7,566 nucleotides of DNA from Selenomonadaceae bacterium (GCA_017453765.1 JAFTEG010000375.1:1-7566); one strand, 5' to 3'; shown: positions 1-7,125, numbered from the stretch's first letter. The notes: generated by a model from the sequence alone, not told the origin. Numbers and translations are program-made.

Positions 1-27
1 CTCACTCTTCACTCTTCACTATTTACT
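1..27. repeat. Heptamer-register repeat array, cut by the window start
   Basis: This stretch reads in 7-bp steps: a partial unit ctcact, then cttcact twice, then atttact. Bases 1-28 are identical to 7096-7123, upstream of ruvC. The array is cut by the window edge, so its full length is unknown. It ends 15 bp before the ATG of the peptidase-containing exporter gene. Position suggests an intergenic repeat family rather than part of a gene. It has no T-run or obvious promoter hexamers. The identity is seen directly; the function is unknown. Confidence 0.8.
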
Positions 28-30
28 AAC

Positions 31-35
31 GGGAA
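31..35 (+). promoter_or_regulatory. Weak ribosome binding site of the first exporter gene
   Basis: The bases gggaa lie 7 nt before the ATG at 43. The match to the Shine-Dalgarno consensus is modest, but it is the only candidate, and it sits just after the heptamer repeat. It supports the ATG at 43 as the start. Confidence 0.45.
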
Positions 36-42
36 TTAATTA

Positions 43-2268
43 ATGGAATTTTTAAAAGCAATTTTGGAAAGAATAAAAAATTTTTTCCTAAGCAAAAGCA
101 GAATCAAAGTCCCCACCGTCTTGCAAATGGAGGCTACCGAGTGCGGCGCCGCGTCTCTTGCAATGATTCTTGCGCATTATAAACTTTGGATACCGCTTGA
201 AAAGTTACGTCAAGAATGTGGCGTAAACCGCGACGGCTCAAAGGCAAGTTGCGTAATTCGTGCGGCGCGAAATCGCGGCTGTAAAGCCAACGGCTACAAG
301 TGGAGCGTCGACAGGCTGATTGAAGTCGGCATGTACCCGCTGATTATTCACTGGGAGTTTAATCACTTCGTCGTGCTGGAAGGCATTAAAGGCGACACGG
401 CGTATTTAAATGACCCCGCTATGGGCAGGCGTACCGTGCCGCTTGAAGATTTTCGCACGTCTTATACCGGCGTCGCGCTTAACATTGTACCGGGCGAAGA
501 TTTTAAACCGGAAGGTCACCGCTACAATATTTTTAAAGCCGTCTATCAAAAACTTTTGCAAGATAAATGGTCGGCGCTTTTCATATTCCTGCTTAACTTG
601 GGTTTAATCATACCCGGTCTTGCGGCGCCGGTATTCAGCCAAATTTTTTTGGACGACATTTTAACTAAAAAACACCCTGACTGGATGTTCAATTTTATGT
701 TGGCAATGACTGTATCTTTTTTAATCAGCGGCATAATGACGTGGTTGCAGGCGGTAATTTTGACGCGTTGGCAGAGGAAATTGACGCTGGCTGATTCTTC
801 AAGTTTCTTTTGGCACTTACTGCGTCTGCCAATGGAATTTTTCCACCAACGCTACGCGGCGGAAGTTGCAGGACGTGTAGGGTTCAACGAATCAATCGCG
901 GCGGTACTTTCCGGTCCTGCGGCAACGGCGGCACTGAATTTCTTGGTAGCGATTTTCTACCTGCTTTTACTTTTGCAATATGACGTGACATTAACATTAA
1001 TCGGCGTGGCTTTTTCAGCTATCGACTTAATTGTATTTTTCGCACTACGCAGACATTTAACCGATTTAAATATGAAAATTCAGCAGGACGCGGGCAAAGA
1101 ATACGGCACGGCTATGAACGGTCTGCAGATGATTGAAACGATTAAAGCTAACGGCAATGAGGCTGACTTTTTCACGAAGTGGGCGGGTTACCAAACTAAA
1201 GTTTTGACAGGCAGTCAAGAAGTTACGCTTTGGTCAATGACGGCTACGATTTTGCCGACGCTTATGGGCGGTTTAAACGGCGCGCTTATCATGACGCTGG
1301 GCGGTTTTTCAATTATGGACGGCGCATTAACCGCAGGTATGTTCATGGCTTTTCAAAGTTTAATGGCAAGTTTTCAAGCTCCGGTAAACGCCTTGCTCGG
1401 CTTAGGTTCGACGTTGCAGTCAACCGAAATGCAAATGCAACGTCTTGATGACGTTCGACGCTACGAAATTGATTCATTGAACTGCAAGGACGAAGATGTT
1501 ACTACAGAAGAAATTAAAAGGTTAAGCGGCGAATTGGAATTGAAAGACATTGACTTCGGCTACAGTCCCCTTGAAAAGCCGCTGTTAAATAAATTCAGTC
1601 TGCACATAAAGCCTGGACATTGGGTAGCGGTAGTCGGCGCGTCCGGCAGCGGTAAATCCACCGTTGCGAAAGTTGTCACCGGCATTTATGAAGAGTGGTC
1701 GGGGCAAGTGCTTTTTGACGGTACGCCGCGACGTGAACTTCCGCGCTCGGTTATCGTCAATTCACTTTCCTGCGTTGACCAAGACGTTTTTCAAATTACC
1801 GGCACCATTACGGAAAATTTGACGCTGTTTGATGACTCCGTACGAAAAAGCGACGTGGTACAGGCGGCTAAGGACGCTTGCATACACGATGACATTATGC
1901 AACTTGACGGCGGCTACGACGCGCAGGTTTCCGAAGGCGGCTTAAACTTTTCAGGCGGGCAACGTCAGAGATTGGAAATTGCCCGCGCGTTGGCTAATAA
2001 CCCGTCCATTTTGGTATTGGACGAGGCGACGAGTGCGCTTGACCCGATGACTGAACAGATTGTACTTGAAAACATAAGGCGGCGCGGTTGCTCCTGCCTA
2101 ATCGTGGCGCACCGACTTTCCACAATTCGTGACGCCGACGAAATTATTATGTTACAGCAAGGCGTTGTTGTCGAACGCGGCACGCATAGGGAAATGATGA
2201 AAAACGACGGACCCTATCGCCGATTGATTGAAGAAAGGAGCGCGGAGGAAGACAGTGTCGACGAATAA
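43..2268 (+). CDS. NHLP/NHLM-type peptide export ABC transporter, peptidase/permease/ATPase subunit
   Basis: This 741-residue inner-membrane protein should cleave leader peptides and export the mature peptide using ATP. Residues about 22-150 form a C39 peptidase domain, with Gln28 and Cys34 in QMEATECGAAS, His107 in NHFVVL and Asp123 in NDPAMG, so the catalytic set is intact. Residues about 175-450 are the permease, with roughly six hydrophobic segments. The ATPase carries Walker A GASGSGKST (532-540), Q-loop Gln580, signature FSGGQ (636-640), Walker B with Asp660 and Glu661, and His690. The C39 motif, length and partner gene match the NHLM/NHLP bacteriocin exporter family, which handles double-glycine-type leaders of Nif11 or nitrile-hydratase-like precursors. 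LagD/ComA-like C39 exporters are the alternative, but the adjoining second ABC gene favours NHLP. The substrate is not in the window. The last 14 bp overlap the next gene. Confidence 0.93.
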   Translation: MEFLKAILERIKNFFLSKSRIKVPTVLQMEATECGAASLAMILAHYKLWIPLEKLRQECGVNRDGSKASCVIRAARNRGCKANGYKWSVDRLIEVGMYPLIIHWEFNHFVVLEGIKGDTAYLNDPAMGRRTVPLEDFRTSYTGVALNIVPGEDFKPEGHRYNIFKAVYQKLLQDKWSALFIFLLNLGLIIPGLAAPVFSQIFLDDILTKKHPDWMFNFMLAMTVSFLISGIMTWLQAVILTRWQRKLTLADSSSFFWHLLRLPMEFFHQRYAAEVAGRVGFNESIAAVLSGPAATAALNFLVAIFYLLLLLQYDVTLTLIGVAFSAIDLIVFFALRRHLTDLNMKIQQDAGKEYGTAMNGLQMIETIKANGNEADFFTKWAGYQTKVLTGSQEVTLWSMTATILPTLMGGLNGALIMTLGGFSIMDGALTAGMFMAFQSLMASFQAPVNALLGLGSTLQSTEMQMQRLDDVRRYEIDSLNCKDEDVTTEEIKRLSGELELKDIDFGYSPLEKPLLNKFSLHIKPGHWVAVVGASGSGKSTVAKVVTGIYEEWSGQVLFDGTPRRELPRSVIVNSLSCVDQDVFQITGTITENLTLFDDSVRKSDVVQAAKDACIHDDIMQLDGGYDAQVSEGGLNFSGGQRQRLEIARALANNPSILVLDEATSALDPMTEQIVLENIRRRGCSCLIVAHRLSTIRDADEIIMLQQGVVVERGTHREMMKNDGPYRRLIEERSAEEDSVDE
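2244..2248 (+). promoter_or_regulatory. Ribosome binding site that sets the GTG start of the second exporter gene
   Basis: GGAGG lies inside the end of the upstream coding region, 6 nt before GTG 2255. This spacing is ideal and makes GTG 2255 a better start than the in-frame TTG at 2228. A second purine run (aaaggag, 2234-2240) lies further upstream. The arrangement suggests translational coupling of the two subunits. Confidence 0.8.
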
Positions 2269-5020
2269 AATTGATTTGACAAAAAAAGCGCCCCTTATCA
2301 TACAGTTATCGGCAGGGGAAAGGTTTATGCTGGAAAATGCCGAGTCTTTGGCGATAGTGCGAAAGGGAAAAATTGAGGTTTACTCGGCGACTGATGACGA
2401 AAAAAATGTTTTCGGCGAAACGTCATTCAGGCAACAGTTTTTGGCGGAAATAGGCGTAGGCGGCGCGGCATTTCCTTCACTTGATGAATTTGAAACGGTC
2501 GACACGCTGATTTATGCGCTTGAAGATTCGGAGATTGAAATACTGCATTTCGACGCGATGAACTTAGGCGAATTGCAACGGTTAATGCGTGATTGGTTCG
2601 GCTACCTTTCAAATTTATCATGGCTTACGCTTTTGGCAGATAAAGGCGATGAACAGGTTATCGCGTGGCGTGACGGTACTGTTTTAAACGGCAAGGAAAG
2701 TTCGTTGGACGATTTACTTTCAGAGTTCCGCGACAACGAAGAAATTTTTTCCATGTTGCTCGGTATGCGGTTCAATGCCGAAGACAGAAGATTTACCCGC
2801 CGCGTAAGAGTACGTGCGCGAAATCAAGAGCGCATGGTACAAAATTCCATTGCCAACCTTCTCGGTGAAGAGAATACGCCTTTCAGCGAAGGTGCCGACG
2901 ACGTACGCGGCAATGATAAGCTGGAGGAAGTCAGCTTTATCGTTCATACCGTAGCCGCCGCCTTAAATATGCCGACGGATAACATAAAAATTGCGCCGGA
3001 GCTTACACGCAAGCTTGACCAAATCAGAATCATTCGCCGCCTTATGCAAAAGGGCAATATGCAGATGCGGTTAATCACGCTTGAAAGAGAGTGGCATAAA
3101 AAGGACAGCGGCGTCATTATCGGCTACTACGGCGACGATAAAGACTTGGCGGCGTTTGTGCCGACTTCACCCAGCAGTTACAAGGTTGTCACGAAAAAAA
3201 ATCCCGACGGCATTAATATTGATGATGACGTTGCCGCGAAATTGCAGAAGGACGCCTTTGCGTGCTACGCCGGTTTTCCTACGCGAAAGTTAGGCGTCTT
3301 GGACTTGCTTAAATTTATTTTCAAGCAATGTTGGTTTGCAGACTACAAAACTGTTATACTAATTTCACTTTTCTCCGGCTTAATCCCGCTGATAATGCCG
3401 ATTGTCACGGAAACGATTTTTCAAGACATAATACCGAATCTCGACTACAGCGGACTTTCCACCGTCACGCAGGTTACCTTCATTACCAGCTTTACAATGG
3501 CGTCGCTCGGCATTGTCCGAAGTATCGCTGTAATGCGTATTACGACAAAAATTAATATTGCGACGGAGGCGGCTTTATGGGGCAGGCTGTTGCACCTGCC
3601 GACGACGTTTTTCAGAAAGTTTACGTCCGGTGAACTTGCCAGCAGAATGGGCGGTATGAGCGTCATAAAGGGGCTTGTCAGTCCTGAGTTTATCGGCGGC
3701 TTATTCGGCTTTGTATTTTCATTTTGGAGCATATTTTTAATGTGCTACTACAGCCTCAAGCTTACTGCGGCGGCGGTTGCGGTTTGGTTTGTGTACTGCC
3801 TTATTACGGCGGGATTTTATTGGCGTACGTTACAAATTCAGCGCAAAATGATTGGTACCGGCAACAGACTTTCCGGTATGATTCAGCAGATTTTTTCCGG
3901 TCTTGCGAAATTCCGCGAACACGGCGCCGAAAAGCAGGCGTTTCTTTTATGGTCAAAGGTTTTCGGCGAACATTGGAACTGGGGTTTAAAACTGCGCTGG
4001 CTCGGCAACTACAACATGATTATCGGCAGTGTTCAGCCGTTTATACTTTCAATGCTGCTGTACTACATTGCGGTTTACGGCATTAATGAAATCGGTCCCA
4101 ACGGCGAACAGATTCAAGGCATAACCTACGCGCAGTTCATTGCCTTTCAAGCGGCGTTCACTTCTTTTAACGGCACTTTGAACGGCGTAATTCCTCTCGT
4201 CGCGCAGTATTTTGAAATTCAGCCGCACATTGAGAATTTAAAGCCGATTTTGGAAGAAGTTCCCGAAAGTGTCGGCGATAAAATGGACGCGGGCGTACTT
4301 TCCGGCGCGATTGAAGTCAGCAACTTAACTTTCGGCTACGGCGAAAAAGGCAGGGACGTGTTGCACGATATCAGCTTTAAAGTTTCTGCCGGTGAAAACG
4401 TCGCTATCGTCGGTAAATCAGGTTGCGGTAAATCTACATTGGTCAGACTGCTTTTAGGTTTTGAGACGCCGCGCAAAGGTGCAATTCTTTATGACGGTCA
4501 AGACTTATCTGAATTGAATATGCCGTCCGTCCGCACGCAAATGGGCGTGGTGTTGCAGAACGGTCAGCTTATGCAAGGCGATATTTTCACAAACATAATC
4601 GGTACAAACGCCTTGACGCAAGACGACGCGTGGCAGGCGGCTGAGGCGGCGGGCATTGCCGACGATATTGCAATGATGCCTATGGGTATGCAAACCGTCA
4701 TTTCAGAAGGTTCAAGCAACATTTCCGGCGGTCAGCGTCAACGCATTTTAATCGCCCGCGCATTGGTCACTAAACCTTCAATTTTAATTTTCGACGAGGC
4801 AACAAGCGCATTGGATAACCGCACGCAGGCTATCGTTACACGGAGTTTGAATAACTTGCACGCTACAAGAATTATTGTGGCGCACAGACTTTCAACCATT
4901 CGCCAATGTGATAAAATATTTGTTATGGACGCGGGGAAAATTGTGGAGCAAGGCGGTTTTGATGAGCTTGTTGCGAAGGGCGGAATTTTTTCAAATTTAG
5001 TCAAGCGTCAAATGACGTGA
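2255..5020 (+). CDS. NHLP/NHLM-type peptide export ABC transporter, permease/ATPase subunit without peptidase
   Basis: This 921-residue protein is the likely heterodimer partner of the preceding exporter subunit. Residues 1 to about 340 are a soluble N-terminal region with no C39 Cys/His motif and no recognised enzyme motif. A long extension of this kind is typical of the second NHLM ABC subunit. Residues about 364-650 are the permease, with hydrophobic segments near 364-386, 404-426, 480-500, 502-522 and 585-610. The ATPase has Walker A GKSGCGKST (720-728), Q-loop Gln768, signature ISGGQ (823-827), Walker B with Asp847 and Glu848, and His877, so it looks competent. The GTG start at 2255 is chosen for its ribosome binding site and overlaps the upstream stop by 14 bp, implying coupled, balanced synthesis. 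A 9-residue-longer form from TTG 2228 is possible but less likely. The inner-membrane location is inferred. Confidence 0.9.
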   Translation: MSTNKIDLTKKAPLIIQLSAGERFMLENAESLAIVRKGKIEVYSATDDEKNVFGETSFRQQFLAEIGVGGAAFPSLDEFETVDTLIYALEDSEIEILHFDAMNLGELQRLMRDWFGYLSNLSWLTLLADKGDEQVIAWRDGTVLNGKESSLDDLLSEFRDNEEIFSMLLGMRFNAEDRRFTRRVRVRARNQERMVQNSIANLLGEENTPFSEGADDVRGNDKLEEVSFIVHTVAAALNMPTDNIKIAPELTRKLDQIRIIRRLMQKGNMQMRLITLEREWHKKDSGVIIGYYGDDKDLAAFVPTSPSSYKVVTKKNPDGINIDDDVAAKLQKDAFACYAGFPTRKLGVLDLLKFIFKQCWFADYKTVILISLFSGLIPLIMPIVTETIFQDIIPNLDYSGLSTVTQVTFITSFTMASLGIVRSIAVMRITTKINIATEAALWGRLLHLPTTFFRKFTSGELASRMGGMSVIKGLVSPEFIGGLFGFVFSFWSIFLMCYYSLKLTAAAVAVWFVYCLITAGFYWRTLQIQRKMIGTGNRLSGMIQQIFSGLAKFREHGAEKQAFLLWSKVFGEHWNWGLKLRWLGNYNMIIGSVQPFILSMLLYYIAVYGINEIGPNGEQIQGITYAQFIAFQAAFTSFNGTLNGVIPLVAQYFEIQPHIENLKPILEEVPESVGDKMDAGVLSGAIEVSNLTFGYGEKGRDVLHDISFKVSAGENVAIVGKSGCGKSTLVRLLLGFETPRKGAILYDGQDLSELNMPSVRTQMGVVLQNGQLMQGDIFTNIIGTNALTQDDAWQAAEAAGIADDIAMMPMGMQTVISEGSSNISGGQRQRILIARALVTKPSILIFDEATSALDNRTQAIVTRSLNNLHATRIIVAHRLSTIRQCDKIFVMDAGKIVEQGGFDELVAKGGIFSNLVKRQMT

Positions 5021-5024
5021 GGAC

Positions 5025-5122
5025 GAATTAAGGATGAAGGATTAAGGATTAAGGATGTAGGATTAAAAATTAAAAATTACCGGCTACCAGCTACCGGCTA
5101 ACAACTAAAAGCTAATTGCTAA
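5025..5122. repeat. Array of 14 degenerate heptamers between the exporter genes and yebC
   Basis: From 5025 to 5122 the sequence divides without slippage into 14 units of 7 bp. The first eight follow the pattern ggattaa (variants gaattaa, ggatgaa, ggatgta, aaattaa, aaattac). The next three are cggctac, cagctac and cggctaa. The last three are caactaa, aagctaa and ttgctaa. Twelve of the 14 units have TTA or CTA at positions 4-6. The array begins 4 bp after the exporter stop codon and ends 17 bp before the yebC ATG. I see no stable hairpin followed by a T-run, so it is not an ordinary terminator. It resembles in style the short tandemly repeated heptamers described in cyanobacteria; relatedness is not shown. 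Confidence 0.85.
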
Positions 5123-5126
5123 CACG

Positions 5127-5134
5127 AAAGGAAG
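5127..5134 (+). promoter_or_regulatory. Ribosome binding site of yebC
   Basis: AAAGGAAG lies 5 nt before the ATG at 5140 and directly follows the heptamer array. It fixes the start of YebC at the MSGHSKWA N-terminus typical of the family, rather than at the in-frame TTG at 5116, which lies inside the array. Confidence 0.8.
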
Positions 5135-5139
5135 ATATT

Positions 5140-5868
5140 ATGTCAGGACATTCAAAATGGGCAACAATTAAAAGAAAGAAAGGTGCCAACGACGCAATAC
5201 GCGGCGCAATGACGACGAAAATCAGCCGCGAAATTACAATCGCCGTAAAAATGGGCGGCGCAGATCCCACCGGCAATATGCGTCTTAAACTTGCACTGTC
5301 TAAGGCTAAGTCTAACAACGTCACGAAAGAAAACATTAACCGCGCGATACAAAAAGGTCTCGGCGCGTCCGACACTTCAAACTACGAAGAAATTACCTAT
5401 GAAGGCTACGGACCCGGCGGCTCGGCGTTAATGCTCGATATTTTGACTGATAACCGTAACCGCACCGCCGCGAACATTCGCCACATTTTCACAAAGCACG
5501 GCGGAAATTTAGGTGAAAACGGCTGCGTAAGTTGGATGTTTAAAAAGAAAGCTGTCTTTGTTGTCGACAAAGAAAATTTTGATGACGAAGATGCGCTCAT
5601 GGAAATTGCGATGGACGCCGGCGCAGAAGATTTTAACGCTGATGATGATGCGTTTGAAATTACTGCCGCGCCGGAAGATTTTAACGCCATTGAAAGTGCG
5701 CTTGCCGATAAAAATATTGAAACCGCCTCCGCCGAAATTACGCAGGTTCCCGACACTACCGTTAATCTTGCAGGCGCCGACGCCGAAAAAATGCAAAAAC
5801 TTCTTGACGCGCTTGACGAAGATGACGACGTTCAAAATGTCTACGGCAATTACGAGTTCGCCGAATAA
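5140..5868 (+). CDS. yebC: YebC/PmpR/TACO1-family protein
   Basis: This 242-residue cytoplasmic protein has the full YebC layout. The N-terminal signature MSGHSKWATIKRKKG is followed by a basic helical region with GGADPTGNMRLKLAL (about 44-58) and NINRAIQKG. The central segment is EEITYEGYGPGGSALM (about 87-102) with NRTAANIRHIFTKHGGNLGENG. The C-terminal half is acidic and ends in DDVQNVYGNYEF. Family members have been described as transcription regulators (PmpR-type), while the mitochondrial homologue TACO1 and recent bacterial work point to a role in translation, notably relief of stalling at proline-rich stretches. The sequence alone does not decide between these. Length is normal. yebC commonly lies next to ruvC; here the two are separated by one inserted gene. 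The start is set by its ribosome binding site and the conserved N-terminus. Confidence 0.95.
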   Translation: MSGHSKWATIKRKKGANDAIRGAMTTKISREITIAVKMGGADPTGNMRLKLALSKAKSNNVTKENINRAIQKGLGASDTSNYEEITYEGYGPGGSALMLDILTDNRNRTAANIRHIFTKHGGNLGENGCVSWMFKKKAVFVVDKENFDDEDALMEIAMDAGAEDFNADDDAFEITAAPEDFNAIESALADKNIETASAEITQVPDTTVNLAGADAEKMQKLLDALDEDDDVQNVYGNYEFAE

Positions 5869-5871
5869 TTT

Positions 5872-7080
5872 ATGCAGTGTCAATTAATACCTTTTTGCAC
5901 GCCGAAAAATATTGAACTTGTGCGCGGCTTAAATCAAGATGGGCTTATAGATTTTGTAACAAAAAATCTTGACGCCGAATTTTCCATGCAGGTTGAAGGC
6001 TACGACGTATATTTCGATTTCATAAAAGGTTTTCGCCTTAAGGTACCATATGGAAATTGGCGCGTAAGAATTTGGGACAGCGACAGTGAAATTATTTTTT
6101 TCGACGACACCGTTTCAAATACAATTTTAATTTCGGTGGAAAGATTTTTTATTCGCTGGGAGTTTGAAATTTATCTTGACGGCAACTTTATCTTTCGGCA
6201 CTGCTACGACCCCGCAGGCTTTAACGTGCATTTTCATATACCTGCGACAGGTATGGGCGATCACATAGCGCTACTGCCTTGCATTGAAGAATTTTGCCGT
6301 AAGTGGAATTGTCACGCAACCTGCCGCGTTGAACCGTATATGAAAGAGATTTTGGACGTTTACTTCCCTGCAATAAAATATTCCGCTGAAATTCCTGAGG
6401 ACACTTACGCAAGCTACCATTTATCGCCGGGATTCAGTCCGTTTTTTCAGCCGACGGAAATCAGAAAAATTCCAATGCTGACTATGGGACGCGAAATTTT
6501 AAAATTGGGACGCTACACGAAAAAAATTTATCGCCCTACAAAGCCGCGCCAAATTGCCGAGCCGTACGTTTGCATTGCCGTGCAGGCGTCGATAACTCCA
6601 AAGGCGTGGCTTAATCCCGACGGCTACGATGAAGTTGTTGCGTACTTGAAAAGCTTAGGCTATCGCGTACTTTGCATTGACAGAAATCGCGAGGAAACAA
6701 GTCACGGTATGACGGTGACAATGCCGCAAGGCGCGGAGGATTTTACCGGCGACATTTCTCTTATTGAGCGCGTAAATCTTTTGGCGTACGCAGATTTTTT
6801 CATAGGCTTGAGTAGCGGTTTATCGTGGCTTGCGTGGGCGGTTGACATTCCCGTCATTTTGATAAGCGGCATTACTTCTTCGTGGTTTGAATTTGATACG
6901 CCGTACCGAATCATTAATCGCCTTGTCTGCAACAGCTGTCACAATAATACGGCGATTGATTGGCCGCAGTATGAATTTTGTCCACGATATAAAAATACGC
7001 CGCGTGCTTATGAATGTTCACGCATGATATCTGCGCGGCAGGTCATTGATGCGATAGAGGAGTTAAGAGTTAGGAGTTAA
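5872..7080 (+). CDS. Bacterial autotransporter heptosyltransferase (BAHT; TibC/Aah-like)
   Basis: This 402-residue protein is probably a cytoplasmic glycosyltransferase that moves heptose from an ADP-heptose donor to serines of autotransporter passenger repeats. An N-terminal beta-rich region (about 1-115) precedes the motif PATGMGDHIALLP (124-136). Its Asp130 likely matches the catalytic Asp of TibC. A Rossmann-like donor domain follows, with GLSSGLSWLAWA (312-323) and PVILISG (327-333). Cys353, Cys356, Cys370 and Cys382 at the C-terminus fit the four-cysteine iron finger known from TibC, and the length is close to TibC. LPS heptosyltransferases (GT9) are the main alternative, but they lack this cysteine set. 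The ATG lies 3 bp after the yebC stop with no clear Shine-Dalgarno, suggesting coupling to yebC. The final residues ELRVRS and the stop codon are encoded by the heptamer array. No autotransporter acceptor is in the window. Confidence 0.85.
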   Translation: MQCQLIPFCTPKNIELVRGLNQDGLIDFVTKNLDAEFSMQVEGYDVYFDFIKGFRLKVPYGNWRVRIWDSDSEIIFFDDTVSNTILISVERFFIRWEFEIYLDGNFIFRHCYDPAGFNVHFHIPATGMGDHIALLPCIEEFCRKWNCHATCRVEPYMKEILDVYFPAIKYSAEIPEDTYASYHLSPGFSPFFQPTEIRKIPMLTMGREILKLGRYTKKIYRPTKPRQIAEPYVCIAVQASITPKAWLNPDGYDEVVAYLKSLGYRVLCIDRNREETSHGMTVTMPQGAEDFTGDISLIERVNLLAYADFFIGLSSGLSWLAWAVDIPVILISGITSSWFEFDTPYRIINRLVCNSCHNNTAIDWPQYEFCPRYKNTPRAYECSRMISARQVIDAIEELRVRS

Positions 7081-7109
7081 GAGTACTCCTCACTCCTCAC
7101 TCTTCACTC
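7060..7109. repeat. Imperfect inverted repeat (hairpin) formed by the heptamer array
   Basis: The 25 bp at 7060-7084 and the 25 bp at 7085-7109 are inverted copies with 21 of 25 positions complementary, meeting at the palindrome gagtactc. The transcript could form a long hairpin between the glycosyltransferase and ruvC. An SD-like aggag (7072-7076) lies within the left arm and would be paired. No T-run follows, so an intrinsic terminator is unlikely. The pairing is seen in the sequence; any regulatory role is inference. Confidence 0.7.
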
Positions 7110-7122
7110 TTCACTATTTACT
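7060..7122. repeat. Heptamer array spanning the end of the glycosyltransferase gene and the ruvC leader
   Basis: Nine units of 7 bp run in unbroken register: gagttaa, gagttag, gagttaa, gagtact, then cctcact twice, cttcact twice, and atttact. The first three units are coding and include the TAA stop (7078-7080) of the glycosyltransferase. The last unit ends 3 bp before the ruvC ATG. Bases 7096-7123 are identical to 1-28 of the window. The unit type changes orientation at the palindrome gagtactc (7081-7088). Confidence 0.85.
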
Positions 7123-7125
7123 ATT

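Noticed and set aside
2228..2254. Upstream TTG start for the second exporter gene
   Set aside because: It adds nine residues of basic low-information sequence encoded by the Shine-Dalgarno region itself. GGAGG at 2244-2248 is correctly spaced for GTG 2255.
3331..3360. Promoter-like pair TTGGTT / TATACT with 18-bp spacing inside the second exporter gene
   Set aside because: It lies within a conserved coding region, the -35 match is weak and the spacing is not ideal. Such matches are common by chance.
3445..3732. Antisense open frame of 95 codons and other open frames opposite the large genes
   Set aside because: They lie wholly within well-supported coding regions, have no convincing ribosome binding site and show no recognisable motif. 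They are shadows of the real reading frames.
5025..5122. CRISPR array
   Set aside because: The units are 7 bp with no spacers, far from the 23-40 bp repeats with unique spacers of CRISPR loci.
5116..5139. Upstream TTG start for yebC
   Set aside because: The extra codons come from the last heptamer and the ribosome binding site. The conserved MSGHSKWA start at 5140 fits the family.
5021..5139. Intrinsic terminator after the exporter genes
   Set aside because: The repeats are direct, not inverted. The ccgg-flanked stretch near 5080-5098 pairs poorly and no T-run follows.
5116..5141. Possible yebC promoter with TTGCTA and TATTAT
   Set aside because: The spacing is only 14 bp and the -10 element would overlap the start codon, leaving no room for a leader with the observed ribosome binding site.
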